Positions 8,105-16,433 are shown, numbered from the stretch's first letter. The stretch: DNA of 64,000 nt from Terribacillus sp. DMT04 (GCF_019056395.1 NZ_CP077639.1:1180001-1244000), one strand, 5' to 3'. The notes: generated by a model not told the origin, from the letters alone. Translations and numbers: made by a program.

Positions 8105-8178
8105 GATGCAGCCCCCAAGCATTAAATATTGGAACGTGTGTTCTATTTTTGGTTGAAATAAAAACCCTGAATAGGGCT

Positions 8179-8271
8179 TTATTCCATTGCTTCAACCTCT
8201 TCTTTAGTAGAATAATCAAATTCTACTGTTTGCTCTTCACCAAGCACTCCATTTACTGGGTCAACTGCACC
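8179..8271 (-). pseudogene. 3' remnant of a gene cut by the IS3-family element
   Basis: A minus-strand frame running out of the IS edge encodes about 30 residues (GAVDPVNGVLGEEQTVEFDY...) and ends with TAA at 8179-8181. It is acidic, and the N-terminal part is missing. It sits where prophages often have a small secreted or lipoprotein gene next to the immunity region. A small hairpin follows it at about 8158-8178. Its identity is unknown. Confidence 0.5.
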
Positions 8272-8313
8272 TAGACTGACCTAGCGATGTGAGACACAAA
8301 GAAAACACCCTTA

Positions 8314-9147
8314 TTAGGCTGCCATGCTACCATATTCTTTTGGTGGGTGGTAGCCTAATTTTTCTTGGATGCGCTCTTCATTATAATACTTCATGTATCG
8401 GTGAATCCGTTCGATAACTTCTTTTTCTGTTATGGAATTGAATCTTGTATACATAAACTCCTCTGATTTTAAGCTCGAGTGGAACGATTCAATCACTGCG
8501 TTATCCCAACAGTTTCCACGCCTAGACATACTGCTGGTTAGTTTCTGTTCTGCCAATTCTTGTTGGTATGCATAAGACGTGTACACACTTCCCTGATCGG
8601 AATGCACGATGACTCCTTCTGGATTATGTCGGCTCGCTATGGCTTTCCGTAATGTATCCAGGACAAGTGATGTCTGTTGATGATTATCCAAACTGTATGC
8701 GACGATTTCATTGTTGTATAAGTCCATGATGGTAGAGAGATACAACGTTCGTGATCCGTATTGAATATACGTTATATCTGTCACCCATTTTGTATCAGGC
8801 TTTATAGCCGTGAAGTCCCGATTTAGAAGGTTCGGGGCGATAATGACAGACTCTCCCTGCGATTTCCATCTCTTTTTACGTTTAACTTTACATTGGAGAT
8901 GGAATTTCTGCATGATACGCTGCACCGTGTTTCGATTGCGTTTGATACCATATTGGCGCTGAAGCAGCTTCCGTATCTTTCGATGCCCGTACCGAAACGA
9001 GGTTTCGGTACACAAAGAAATGATTGCCTCCTCAACTGCCGTTCTTAGGGGAATGCCTTCGGAGGCCCAACGATAATACGTTGACCTGGCAACCTCCAAG
9101 ACATTTAAGATCGTTGTAACGGTATGCTTCTTGCGTAGTCTCTCCAC
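8314..9147 (-). CDS. IS3-family transposase OrfB (DDE integrase)
   Basis: 277 residues with an HTH_21-type N-terminal region and an rve integrase core. The acidic triad is in VTDITYIQ, VHSDQGSVY and NAVIESFHSSLK. The frame is open upstream of the GTG at 9147 into OrfA and lies in the -1 frame relative to it. As usual in IS3 elements, OrfB is therefore probably made as an OrfAB fusion by frameshifting at the A-rich end of OrfA. The catalytic residues are all present, so it may be active. Confidence 0.92.
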   Translation of the reverse strand: MERLRKKHTVTTILNVLEVARSTYYRWASEGIPLRTAVEEAIISLCTETSFRYGHRKIRKLLQRQYGIKRNRNTVQRIMQKFHLQCKVKRKKRWKSQGESVIIAPNLLNRDFTAIKPDTKWVTDITYIQYGSRTLYLSTIMDLYNNEIVAYSLDNHQQTSLVLDTLRKAIASRHNPEGVIVHSDQGSVYTSYAYQQELAEQKLTSSMSRRGNCWDNAVIESFHSSLKSEEFMYTRFNSITEKEVIERIHRYMKYYNEERIQEKLGYHPPKEYGSMAA

Positions 9148-9158
9148 TAAATGAAGGA

Positions 9159-9476
9159 CTACTTCTTTTTCAACTCCTTTTCGATCTCCAAGTACTTTTT
9201 TAGAATTTCATTTTCTACTTTTAAGTGCTCGATTTGTCTGTTCGTTTTTTCCTCTTTAGAAGCATACTCCGGGCCGTGGCCATAGCTGTATTGCTTTCCA
9301 ATCGGCTGATCAAATCGATGCATCTGATTATCCCGGTACCATTTCATCCATGTCTTAATCTGAGAAACATTTTTAATCCCATACTTCTCCATTAATTGTT
9401 GGTTGGTATACTGCCCACTTAATTTATCTTTTACCACTGCCCATTTCGTTTCTGCCGAATATCTACTTTTCCCCAT
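9159..9476 (-). CDS. IS3-family transposase OrfA (HTH and leucine zipper)
   Basis: 105 residues. The N-terminal helix-turn-helix (YSAETKWAVVKDKLSG...MEKYGIKNVSQIKTWMKWY) binds the terminal repeats, and a C-terminal heptad helix (QIEHLKVENEILKKYLEIEKEL) mediates multimerisation. It ends in GAAAAAGAAGTAG, a plausible slippery stretch for the -1 shift into OrfB. AGGGTATTTTTT lies upstream as a weak ribosome binding site. Confidence 0.9.
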   Translation of the reverse strand: MGKSRYSAETKWAVVKDKLSGQYTNQQLMEKYGIKNVSQIKTWMKWYRDNQMHRFDQPIGKQYSYGHGPEYASKEEKTNRQIEHLKVENEILKKYLEIEKELKKK

Positions 9477-9577
9477 AAAAAATACCCTCCAAATTTACAC
9501 TTAATCTTAGTGTATCACTTGAAGGGTGTTTTTTTATGTCCCATTTGATTAGGTTAGTCTATCTTGGAAGGCTTTTT

Positions 9578-9775
9578 TTATTTGGTAGTGTGATCTCCAA
9601 AGATTAGAGCTGCATGATCCATATACATTTCTTCGAACATCTTGCGTTCTTCTTCTGTAAACCTTAGAAATCTGTGATCCCACTCTAAAGCTCTTTCCAG
9701 GTTGTACCCCTCCTCATGTGCGTCCCCCTTTAGTACTATCAACTTAAAGTTAAACATAATTATTGGGTTGTTCAA
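9578..9775 (-). CDS. Small hypothetical protein, possibly truncated
   Basis: Up to 65 residues, acidic, with the segment ALEWDHRFLRFTEEERKMFEEMYMDHAALIFG. The available starts (TTG at 9775 or an inner ATG) lack a clear ribosome binding site, so the N-terminus may be lost. It lies just outside the right IS end. The 290 bp beyond it, up to the next gene, show nothing recognisable. I do not recognise a family. Confidence 0.35.
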   Translation of the reverse strand: MNNPIIMFNFKLIVLKGDAHEEGYNLERALEWDHRFLRFTEEERKMFEEMYMDHAALIFGDHTTK

Positions 9776-10069
9776 TCCTTTTTTAAAATACAGGATTTAT
9801 TGTATATTTTGCTAGTTCTTTTATTTGGGAAGGAGTAGTAAATAAAGGACAAGATAATGATTTTTAAAATCTTCTTCCAACTAATCGATATTATGTTTTC
9901 AATGTTTAGAGGTCTTAAATACTACTTTTCAAGAAAATATGATTACTTAAGTACCTGGACTAAAGGAGCTTTTTTGTTTTTGAACATTTAAATTAATGGG
10001 AATGAATGGATATTTCTTATATAATTTGCAAGTACATAAGCAATAACCCAACATTGGAGGTTAGGCTGC

Positions 10070-10744
10070 GTGAGAATAAATTTTGTTATTGTTCTTATCG
10101 TAACAACATTGATTATAGGAGGGTGCGGTGTGGGCGGCGATAATCAGTCATTATCTCCTTCTGAAATGTATCCAAATGAATTGCCGGAGGTTCCTGCGTT
10201 TCAAGATGAATTTACTCGTAACTTTATACAAAGCACTGAGCCTGTAAAAGAAGGATACTACCATTTCCAATCCGGGTCGAACAGTTTTACAATGAATTTC
10301 CCCGAAAGAATGATAATAGTTGATGAAAGTTACAGCTTAGGTCCTGATGATAGAAGTGAATATCTTGAGTTTTCACATCTAAAAGAAGATAAAGAGGAGA
10401 TGGATCTTCTCCCTTTGATAACTATGGATTATTACAAATTTATGAGTAGCGAAGAATCAAGTAAAGAAGGGCTATCAGGGAAAATAAATGAAGAGCTTGA
10501 ATTTAAACAAGTAGAAACAGAAGAAAATCAGAATATAGAATATGCTGATACTACTGAAGGACCTTATCCAGGTATTGCTGCTTTAGTATGGAATGGCAAT
10601 GACCAGCAAATACAGATATTCGCGACTTTCGTATGTAATGACAATCTTAATGAAGAAGAATGCGAGGAATCGGTTAAGTCAGAAAAGAAAAAAATCCTAG
10701 ATATAATAAGTTCAATTCACTTTACGAAAGACGAAAGTGAGTGA
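10070..10744 (+). CDS. Lipoprotein, TilA-like candidate immunity protein (copy 1)
   Basis: 224 residues from a GTG with GGAGGT 8 nt upstream. A lipoprotein signal peptide ends in the lipobox IIGGC (residues ~16-20), followed by a Ser/Gly linker and a conserved domain (LPEVPAFQDEFTRNFI..., GYYHFQSGSNSFTMNFP, LVWNGNDQQIQIFATFVC). It is closely related to the proteins at 11916 and 14890. It precedes a broken toxin gene, as the intact copy precedes an intact one. By analogy with TilA it would sit on the outer face of the membrane and block a secreted lipase. That role is inference. Confidence 0.75.
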   Translation: MRINFVIVLIVTTLIIGGCGVGGDNQSLSPSEMYPNELPEVPAFQDEFTRNFIQSTEPVKEGYYHFQSGSNSFTMNFPERMIIVDESYSLGPDDRSEYLEFSHLKEDKEEMDLLPLITMDYYKFMSSEESSKEGLSGKINEELEFKQVETEENQNIEYADTTEGPYPGIAALVWNGNDQQIQIFATFVCNDNLNEEECEESVKSEKKKILDIISSIHFTKDESE

Positions 10745-10748
10745 TTTT

Positions 10749-11045
10749 ATGTCTCTAGACAAAATCACTGCCACAGATGTATGGATGCGGCTAGTAAATA
10801 CAGAGTATGATGAGTTACCCCATTCTCAACTTGAAGAGAAGTTTAAGTATATTCATCTGGAGTAAACAGGAGAGATATTCGAGGGCGACTTAAAAGTGTT
10901 TCATTCCTCTGAGTCTAAATCGGTTAATCCAGAAAAGACAGGATATGCTGGAACAGCTCTTCATATATCTGAGGATGGAGAGGAAGAACTCTTCATAATT
11001 AATCAAGGGACTCAGTCCTATAGTTTTATGGAGGAATTTATATGA
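10749..11045 (+). pseudogene. 5' fragment of a TslA-like lipase toxin gene
   Basis: Starts MSLDKITATDVWMRLVNTEYDE, matching the start of the intact protein at 14884, and aligns for about 97 codons. It has an in-frame TAA at 10863-10865 in place of the Glu codon after LE, and the similarity ends at about 11030, before the catalytic serine region. ATG at 10749 lies 4 nt after the lipoprotein stop, as in the intact operon. It is a decayed second copy of the toxin. Confidence 0.8.
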
Positions 11046-11368
11046 GGTTATTCGATAGATTTATCGTGCAATCTGTAGTAATTGAAGGGGAAGACTATGG
11101 CTTAAATGAGGTATTCAAATCCATAGATGATGGAATACAAAAATTAGAATATATTGCAGATGGGATACTTCTGGGGATGTTTCTAATGGGATCAATTACG
11201 ATTTTAGCTGCGGGATTATTGACGTTTATAATTTGTTTCCTAGCTATGTTTCCTTTTAAATCAAAGGAGGAGAAGAAGTCTTTTTGGAAGACACAGGGGT
11301 TTGTTATGTTAGTCTTTGTAATTGTTGCTGCTTTGCTATTTGGTATTCCATATGCCATCCTTGCGTAA
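11042..11368 (+). CDS. Two-TM membrane protein of unknown function
   Basis: 108 residues. A charged N-terminus is followed by two strong hydrophobic segments (~42-72 and ~85-107) with a KSKEEKKSFWK loop between them. The ATG overlaps the stop of the broken toxin frame (ATGA). It lies exactly where the toxin gene is interrupted, so it is either a foreign gene joined by recombination or an extra immunity-type protein. No family is recognised. Confidence 0.5.
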   Translation: MRLFDRFIVQSVVIEGEDYGLNEVFKSIDDGIQKLEYIADGILLGMFLMGSITILAAGLLTFIICFLAMFPFKSKEEKKSFWKTQGFVMLVFVIVAALLFGIPYAILA

Positions 11369-11399
11369 AGGAGGAGCTGCATTTTTCCAAACAAAAAGC

Positions 11400-11483
11400 C
11401 CTCGAGGAGGACTGAGAAGAGCTGAATTGAATCAACAGATATATGAAATGAAGTCAAGTGTAGATAGCGTCATAAGCTCATAG
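11400..11483 (+). pseudogene. 3' fragment of a TslA-like gene
   Basis: The frame LRRAELNQQIYEMKSSVDS matches the LEKADLDAQIYEMKSSVDS segment near the C-terminus of the intact toxin and then stops at TAG 11481-11483. It is the leftover 3' end of the plus-strand toxin copy whose 5' end is at 10749, now separated by the membrane-protein gene. Confidence 0.7.
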
Positions 11484-11509
11484 AACGATATTATCAGTCA
11501 CAATTTCTA

Positions 11510-11596
11510 TGCAGGGACAGTCTTACTGAAGACAAGTGCAAGGATCTAGTAGAGTAAGAAAAGAAAAAAATACTAGAGATTTACTTCGTTAAGTGA
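11510..11596 (+). pseudogene. 3' fragment of a TilA-like lipoprotein gene
   Basis: CRDSLTEDKCKDLVE, a stop, then EKKKILEIYFVK aligns with the conserved C-terminus of the three lipoproteins (CGDNLSSDECSKLVEDEKERVLNIFQSIK in the intact copy, given here only as the family pattern). It holds an in-frame TAG/TAA-type nonsense codon and has no start. The 320 bp to the next gene contain nothing else that I recognise apart from the next fragment. Confidence 0.65.
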
Positions 11597-11643
11597 TATC
11601 TGTGCATCCATCCACGAGAATACGCATACCCTTTTGGTTTACC
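11595..11643 (-). pseudogene. Inverted fragment of a TslA-like gene
   Basis: On the minus strand this encodes a piece equivalent to KGYAYSRGWMHRYP in the C-terminal half of the intact toxin (its match in the intact gene is near 13255-13303). It abuts the plus-strand lipoprotein fragment, so two module remnants of opposite orientation are joined here. Confidence 0.6.
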
Positions 11644-11915
11644 TTAATAATTAAGCTCTCCATCTATTTTTCCTGATATTCCTTCTTACTTGTTTCTTCG
11701 CTGCTAATAAATATGTATACTACACGATTTTGAACTATTTTATGTATAGTATTATTGATTGAATCAGTTTTTTTAGTACTGTTGGAATTTCTCTAAAGGG
11801 ACTTACAGACCTCGACTTAAGGATTGTTTTTTTATTTAGTTATTAAGATTATGGAAATAATGGATATTTTCAATGTGATTTTTAAGACAAAAGCAACATT
11901 TGGGGGTTAGGCTTA

Positions 11916-12633
11916 GTGAGAACTAAATTCGTAATTGTTCTTATTTTAACAACGTTGATTATAGGAGGGTGTAGTATGGGTGGTGATAAACAGTCAGGAT
12001 CTCCTTCTGAAATGAATCCATCTGAATTACCGGATGTTGCAGCATTTCAGGATGAATTCACGCGTGACTTTATACAAAATTCTGAGCCTACAAAGGAAGG
12101 GTACTACTCAATTTAAGTCGGGATCGAACAGTTTTACGATGGACTTTCCAGGGAATTTGGTTGTCATTAGAGGAAGCTACAATAAAGATGAGAATGATGG
12201 GATTGAAATGATTGAGCTCTCTTTTCCTAAATCTGAAAGAGATAAGATAGATGCAGTACCTGTAGTTAAATTACATTATTATGATTTAATGAGCAGTGAA
12301 GAGAACAGCAAAGAGAGTATAACTGCACGAAGTAGCGGTACACTTGAATTTAAGTCCTTAGAGTCAGTTAAAAGTGATCAGCATATACAATATGCTGAAA
12401 ATAAAGATGGTATTTATCCAGGTTTATCTGGTTTAGTATGGAATGACAATAATCAACAGATTCAGATATTCGCTTCTGTTGTTTGTAAGGAAGGTTTAAG
12501 TGATGAAGAATGTGAAACGGAGGCTAAACCAATAGAGGATTCCTTAGTTGAGGTTGTAGGATCAATTCAATTTCAGGATCAAACAGTTGACCAAAAAAAA
12601 GGTCCGAACGAGTCCATAAGAGAAGCGCAATAG
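11916..12633 (+). pseudogene. Frameshifted TilA-like lipoprotein gene (copy 2)
   Basis: Starts at a GTG with GGGGGT upstream and the same TTAGGCT leader as copy 1. The signal peptide and lipobox IIGGC are intact. One extra base at about 12108 breaks the frame after EPTKEGYY; the other frame resumes with QFKSGSNSFTMDFP and continues to TAG at 12633, ending in a unique tail (QTVDQKKGPNESIREAQ). With the base removed it would be a full ~238-residue lipoprotein. It may be a recent mutation or a sequencing error. Confidence 0.8.
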
Positions 12634-12661
12634 AAGTAGGGGAGTTATTTATGATCTTAAA

Positions 12662-12704
12662 AAAAACAGCAAAGTTGTTTCATACAGAAACAGTTGCTGT
12701 TTTT
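12662..12704. terminator. Convergent intrinsic terminator
   Basis: AAAACAGCAA and TTGCTGTTTT form the stem, with A and T runs on both sides. It separates the plus-strand lipoprotein copy from the convergent minus-strand toxin operon. Confidence 0.75.
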
Positions 12705-12715
12705 GTTTAAGGTAT

Positions 12716-13051
12716 CTATTTTATTTTTGCGCTTTCTTTGTATTTAATAACTATCTTTTGTTGTTTGTTACTTTCTACTTGCTCGCTAAAGTTACCTACG
12801 ACTTGAATTGTCTTCATAGTAAGGGACATATATAAGCCTTGTTCTTTCTGCTTTCTTAGTGTTGCGGCAAGACCTAGTTGTGCAGCTATTTTACCTTTTT
12901 GGCCTTCTCCTTCAATCGTACTTTTCACCAAAGCATAAAATCTTTCGTCCTGGCTCTGGATATCATCAGCGAGGTTCTTCAGCATCCTAATTTTATGACT
13001 GTGATCATCTTTCGGAATTATTTGAGTCATTTCATAGTCTGTGAATTCCAT
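12716..13051 (-). CDS. Small helical protein in the TslA-like operon
   Basis: 111 residues, predicted helical and charged, with no signal peptide. It starts 3 nt after the toxin stop codon (GGGGG upstream), so it is the last gene of the lipoprotein-toxin operon. In the known TslA system two small helical partners (TlaA1 and TlaA2) bind the toxin's C-terminal domain for type VII export. This protein could play that part or be another accessory factor. I see no clear WXG motif, so the assignment is weak. Confidence 0.6.
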   Translation of the reverse strand: MEFTDYEMTQIIPKDDHSHKIRMLKNLADDIQSQDERFYALVKSTIEGEGQKGKIAAQLGLAATLRKQKEQGLYMSLTMKTIQVVGNFSEQVESNKQQKIVIKYKESAKIK

Positions 13052-13054
13052 CCA

Positions 13055-14884
13055 TTAGATCCCCCTTACCAAATCAAACATTTGTGATAGCTTTTCCTCT
13101 TCCGCAAATAAATCTTCTACAGCTTTTCTATAGTCTTCTATGAGCTTATAGCCGCTATCCACACTCGACTTCATTTCATATATCTGTGCATCCAAATCAG
13201 CTTTTTCTAGCGGAAACACGTTATCCATCACCTTTAGCGATTCAACTTCATAAAGGGGATATCTGTGCATCCAACCTCGACTGTATGCGTACCCTTTGGG
13301 ATTACTTTCGATGTGATATATTTCGTCGAGTACTTTTTTTCGTTCTTCCTTGAAAGCTAACTGTATTTCTTCGTGAACGGTTTTTTCCAGTTTTGCAATG
13401 GCAGACATCTTGTCCTCAAATATTAACGCACCTTCGCGGTATAACCTTAAAGCAGCTGACATATTTACTTCAATTGGTTCCCCGCTGGCACTGGTAGAAG
13501 TATAAATTAAGTCTTTCCCCGAATAGCTTTTACTGCCGCCAGCCAAAGCATTAAGCATTTCATTAATACTGTGGCTATCCTTAATGGATTCCAGCCTTTC
13601 TAAAATTCCACTGTTTAGAATATTTTCAATTGAACCCGTAAATGAACTCTTAAGTTTCTGAAATGCTTTATACAAGCGATAGTCACCGTACAGAGACAAC
13701 TCATTAAGATTTTCGTTTATGTCTGCATTTTCATAAATAGCAGCATACGCCTCGGATAAATCTTTTTCTAAGATGGCAACTTCTTTTATTATTATATTTT
13801 TTTGGTCTTCTGTTATATATCCTTCTTCATAAAGCCGGCCGAATATAGTGTCAGCATTTTGGGTTATTACACTTACCTTTTCTAATAATGGAGGTAAGTT
13901 ATCTTTTAATGCCTTTATTGTCTCATCAAATTCATCGTGATCGAATGCGTACCATTGTAAAATGTCCATATTACCTTTAATTCCTTCGAGGTACTCTAAC
14001 TTTACTCCAAGAAGCTGAGAAGCAACTTCATTTACGCCGCCTTTATTATCAGCAACTGAATAATCAATCGCCAGGTCTCTGAAGCTTGCTATTACATCAT
14101 CCGGGATATCATCAACGAGATTTTTAATTCCGTCAACTTCCGGATTCGTATCTATCATATCTACATCGCCAAATGTAACAAATCCGGCTTTCTCTGTAAC
14201 AGCAAACAGCGGATCATCCTTGGAGATTTTTTGATGAATTTTTACTGGAGAATCTTTGTAATAGTCTTTTGTAAATTCGGCGAGATCATTAGAAGGTATT
14301 TTAGTTACATCATCAGGATTTTTAATTCCGAAGTGTTGATTAACTGCTTCAAAAAAAGTTGGGTCATAATCATATACTTCGAGTGGAGGTAGTTGAAGCC
14401 CGTTAACTCCATATATTTCATCAAATGTATCATCTACAATACCAGTGATTGTACTGTTATGGTTTCCCAGTGAATGACCAAAAGAAACAACTTCTGTATC
14501 ATCTTTTATGCCAAAGTGATTCTTAGAATCATCTACAAAAACTTTTGTTGCTTCAGCTTGTTTTGTAGATTTTCCTGCAAACGGCCCTTTTATATTTTCA
14601 CTCCAATCAGCTCCATCTACAGAACCTTGGTTTATCACATATAGCTTTTCTTCTCCACCTTCAGATATTAAAAGTGAGGTGCCATCATAACCCGACTCAA
14701 GATTAGATGTATTTTTTGAGTCAGATGAATGATAAATTTTGACCTTTCCCTCAAAAAGTTCGCCTGTTTCTTCTAAATAAATAGATTTAAATTTCACCTC
14801 TAATTCATCAGGTTTCAGATTGTCGTACTCTGTATTTGTAAGTCGCATCCACACATTAGTTGATGTGATTTTATCCAATGACAT
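13055..14884 (-). CDS. TslA-like lipase toxin, reverse-orientation T7SS substrate candidate
   Basis: 609 residues from ATG 14884, the start matched by the broken copy at 10749; AAGGTG lies 10 nt upstream. There is no signal peptide. The N-terminal ~280 residues look like a class 3-type lipase: YVINQGS, DW, a GK-QA helix, then nucleophile elbow GHSLG with Ser at ~138. I believe it is labelled DUF6792 (to be verified). Residues ~330-609 are long helices, like an export domain placed at the C-terminus. That order, with a lipoprotein gene upstream and a small helical gene downstream, is the arrangement of Staphylococcus TslA, a type VII secreted phospholipase. Acid and His of the triad are not assigned. 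Confidence 0.7.
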   Translation of the reverse strand: MSLDKITSTNVWMRLTNTEYDNLKPDELEVKFKSIYLEETGELFEGKVKIYHSSDSKNTSNLESGYDGTSLLISEGGEEKLYVINQGSVDGADWSENIKGPFAGKSTKQAEATKVFVDDSKNHFGIKDDTEVVSFGHSLGNHNSTITGIVDDTFDEIYGVNGLQLPPLEVYDYDPTFFEAVNQHFGIKNPDDVTKIPSNDLAEFTKDYYKDSPVKIHQKISKDDPLFAVTEKAGFVTFGDVDMIDTNPEVDGIKNLVDDIPDDVIASFRDLAIDYSVADNKGGVNEVASQLLGVKLEYLEGIKGNMDILQWYAFDHDEFDETIKALKDNLPPLLEKVSVITQNADTIFGRLYEEGYITEDQKNIIIKEVAILEKDLSEAYAAIYENADINENLNELSLYGDYRLYKAFQKLKSSFTGSIENILNSGILERLESIKDSHSINEMLNALAGGSKSYSGKDLIYTSTSASGEPIEVNMSAALRLYREGALIFEDKMSAIAKLEKTVHEEIQLAFKEERKKVLDEIYHIESNPKGYAYSRGWMHRYPLYEVESLKVMDNVFPLEKADLDAQIYEMKSSVDSGYKLIEDYRKAVEDLFAEEEKLSQMFDLVRGI

Positions 14885-14889
14885 AAAAA

Positions 14890-15558
14890 TCAATCACCTT
14901 CATTCTGAGTCAACTTTATGGATTGGAATATATTTAATACCCTTTCTTTTTCATCCTCTACTAATTTTGAGCACTCATCTGAAGAAAGGTTATCACCACA
15001 GATCATACTAGTGAATATCTGTATGTTCTCGTTATTATCATTCCAAATCAATGTTGCAAATCCAGGATTGATTCCATCAGTATAATCAGCAACTTCAATG
15101 TTCTGTCCCTTAAATTCAGTGTTTTTTGACTGAAATTGAAGTTCTTCATTTCTCTTAGCGGACAGTCCATCCTTAGTTGACTCCACGTCACTCATAAAAC
15201 CATAGTATTTTAATTGTATATTGGTGAATACGTCAAGGCTTTCATCGGTATGAGATATAGTAAGAAATTCACTGTCATTCTTTGAGGATTTATTATAACT
15301 TCTCTCAACTATATTCATATCTCCTGGGAAATCCATTGTAAATTTCCCGGACTTCGCTTCAAACGGGTAATATCCTTCTCGAACCGGTTCTGTTGATGTA
15401 AGAAAATCACGAGTAAATTCATTTTGAAATGCCGGTACATCCGGTAAATCTTGTGGATCCATCTCGGAAGGTGAAGCAGATCCTTTTCCGTTTGACATAC
15501 TACATCCTCCTAACACAAACGCTGTTAATAATATTAGTACTAGAAATTTAGTTTTCAC
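14890..15558 (-). CDS. Lipoprotein, TilA-like candidate immunity protein (copy 3)
   Basis: 222 residues from a GTG with GGAGGT upstream. Lipobox VLGGC at ~15-19 is followed by a Ser/Gly/Lys linker and the same domain as the copies at 10070 and 11916 (DVPAFQNEFTRDF, FTMDFPGDM, ATLIWNDNNENIQIF). It is the first gene of the intact toxin operon, 5 nt before the toxin start. In TslA systems the cognate immunity protein is a surface lipoprotein, which fits. Direct neutralisation is inferred. Confidence 0.75.
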   Translation of the reverse strand: MKTKFLVLILLTAFVLGGCSMSNGKGSASPSEMDPQDLPDVPAFQNEFTRDFLTSTEPVREGYYPFEAKSGKFTMDFPGDMNIVERSYNKSSKNDSEFLTISHTDESLDVFTNIQLKYYGFMSDVESTKDGLSAKRNEELQFQSKNTEFKGQNIEVADYTDGINPGFATLIWNDNNENIQIFTSMICGDNLSSDECSKLVEDEKERVLNIFQSIKLTQNEGD

Positions 15559-15999
15559 AGAGTAATACCTCCGCTCTTATGATGCTTACTGCACAAAATT
15601 ATACAAAAACAGATACTACAATCACAGGGATATAGTGGATATTTACAAAAAACCGTTCTTTTGTCTTAGGTATAATTACCATTGGGTGTGAAGATGTGAG
15701 GATACGACGTTGCAAGAACACGTTTTATAAATGGCAATAAGAAACATATGACAAATTATTCTTTAAATAGTGAAGCTTGCATTTGCAATATGTATTGAAT
15801 CGTAGTAGAAGAAGACGAGACTTATTGAGGATATCTGTGTTAGTTCTGTTTTTCTTATTTAACTAATACAGAAAGATAAGTGGCCATTTGCTAACGTCAA
15901 TGCTAACGTAATTAATTTTTTGAGCTGATTTTAACGGAATTAATGGACTATATGGACAGAAAAACCCTTTAAAATACGCTATTTACGCCTATAACAAAA
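15559..15999. other. Non-coding stretch before att copy 2
   Basis: It holds the promoter region of the lipoprotein-toxin operon on the minus strand and AT-rich DNA up to the att repeat. TGCTAACGT occurs twice at about 15894-15913 (GCTAACGTCAATGCTAACGTAA), a short direct repeat near the att site. I see no gene. Confidence 0.5.
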
Positions 16000-16078
16000 T
16001 TGACAGGGTAGGGGTCGTTGGTTCGAGTCCAATCGGAATCACTAAATAAACCCTAGAGCCGCAATGGTTCTAGGGTTT
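16000..16078 (+). repeat. att: Attachment-site repeat, copy 2
   Basis: 79 bp matching 6232-6310 with one mismatch (T at 16065). Identity begins exactly at the TTGACAG anticodon loop and includes the terminator hairpin. The sequence to the left is unrelated, as expected if the crossover took place in the anticodon loop. It marks the right end of the element carrying the integrase and toxin cluster. Confidence 0.85.
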
Positions 16079-16136
16079 ATCTCTGCTCGCATTTTTACTT
16101 GACGTCATATTTCGCGCCTTCCACTTGGCGACCGAC

Positions 16137-16278
16137 TTAAGATGGTTTGTATTTTTGGAGCTGAATTATAGTATTCTGGCTGACGTTTTTAGAGATGTGA
16201 CCATAATTATTCCCATTGGATTTTGAATTGGTGCCGGTTCTGCTTAGAGTCGGCCAGCAAGTTAACATCATTCTTTTA
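16137..16278 (-). pseudogene. Integrase 3' remnant next to att copy 2
   Basis: About 140 bp align with 6372-6513, the 3' end of the integrase gene, at the same distance and orientation from its own att repeat. Residues such as YGHISK and IIQLQKYKPS remain, but frameshifts and stops are frequent and the rest of the gene is gone. It is a fossil of a further element once integrated at the same tRNA end. Confidence 0.85.
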
Positions 16279-16433
16279 CATGCGTGCCAGGTAGACGACG
16301 GGCTTGTTGGTTGCATGTGGAAAGAAAAGCGCAGCATTCGCATTGAATTTAAGCAACGTGACGTTTATTACCGGAATGAAGGACTAAGAAAATAGACTTT
16401 CAGTTCAGGACTACTGATGAAGGCTTCCTCCTC

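Larger units (their letters stand above)
8272..9561 (-). mobile_element. IS3-family insertion sequence
   Basis: About 1.29 kb with two overlapping reading frames and imperfect ~40-bp terminal inverted repeats. The left end starts TAGACTGACCTA and the right end, read on the other strand, starts TAGACTAACCTA; both continue to a shared AACACCCTT. I could not find a convincing 3-4 bp target duplication, so flanking rearrangement is possible. It interrupts the immunity region of the integrated element. Confidence 0.85.

Noticed and set aside
16315-16395. 26-codon frame after the integrase fossil
   Set aside because: Looks protein-like but has no ribosome binding site and no match; recorded only as a possible remnant.
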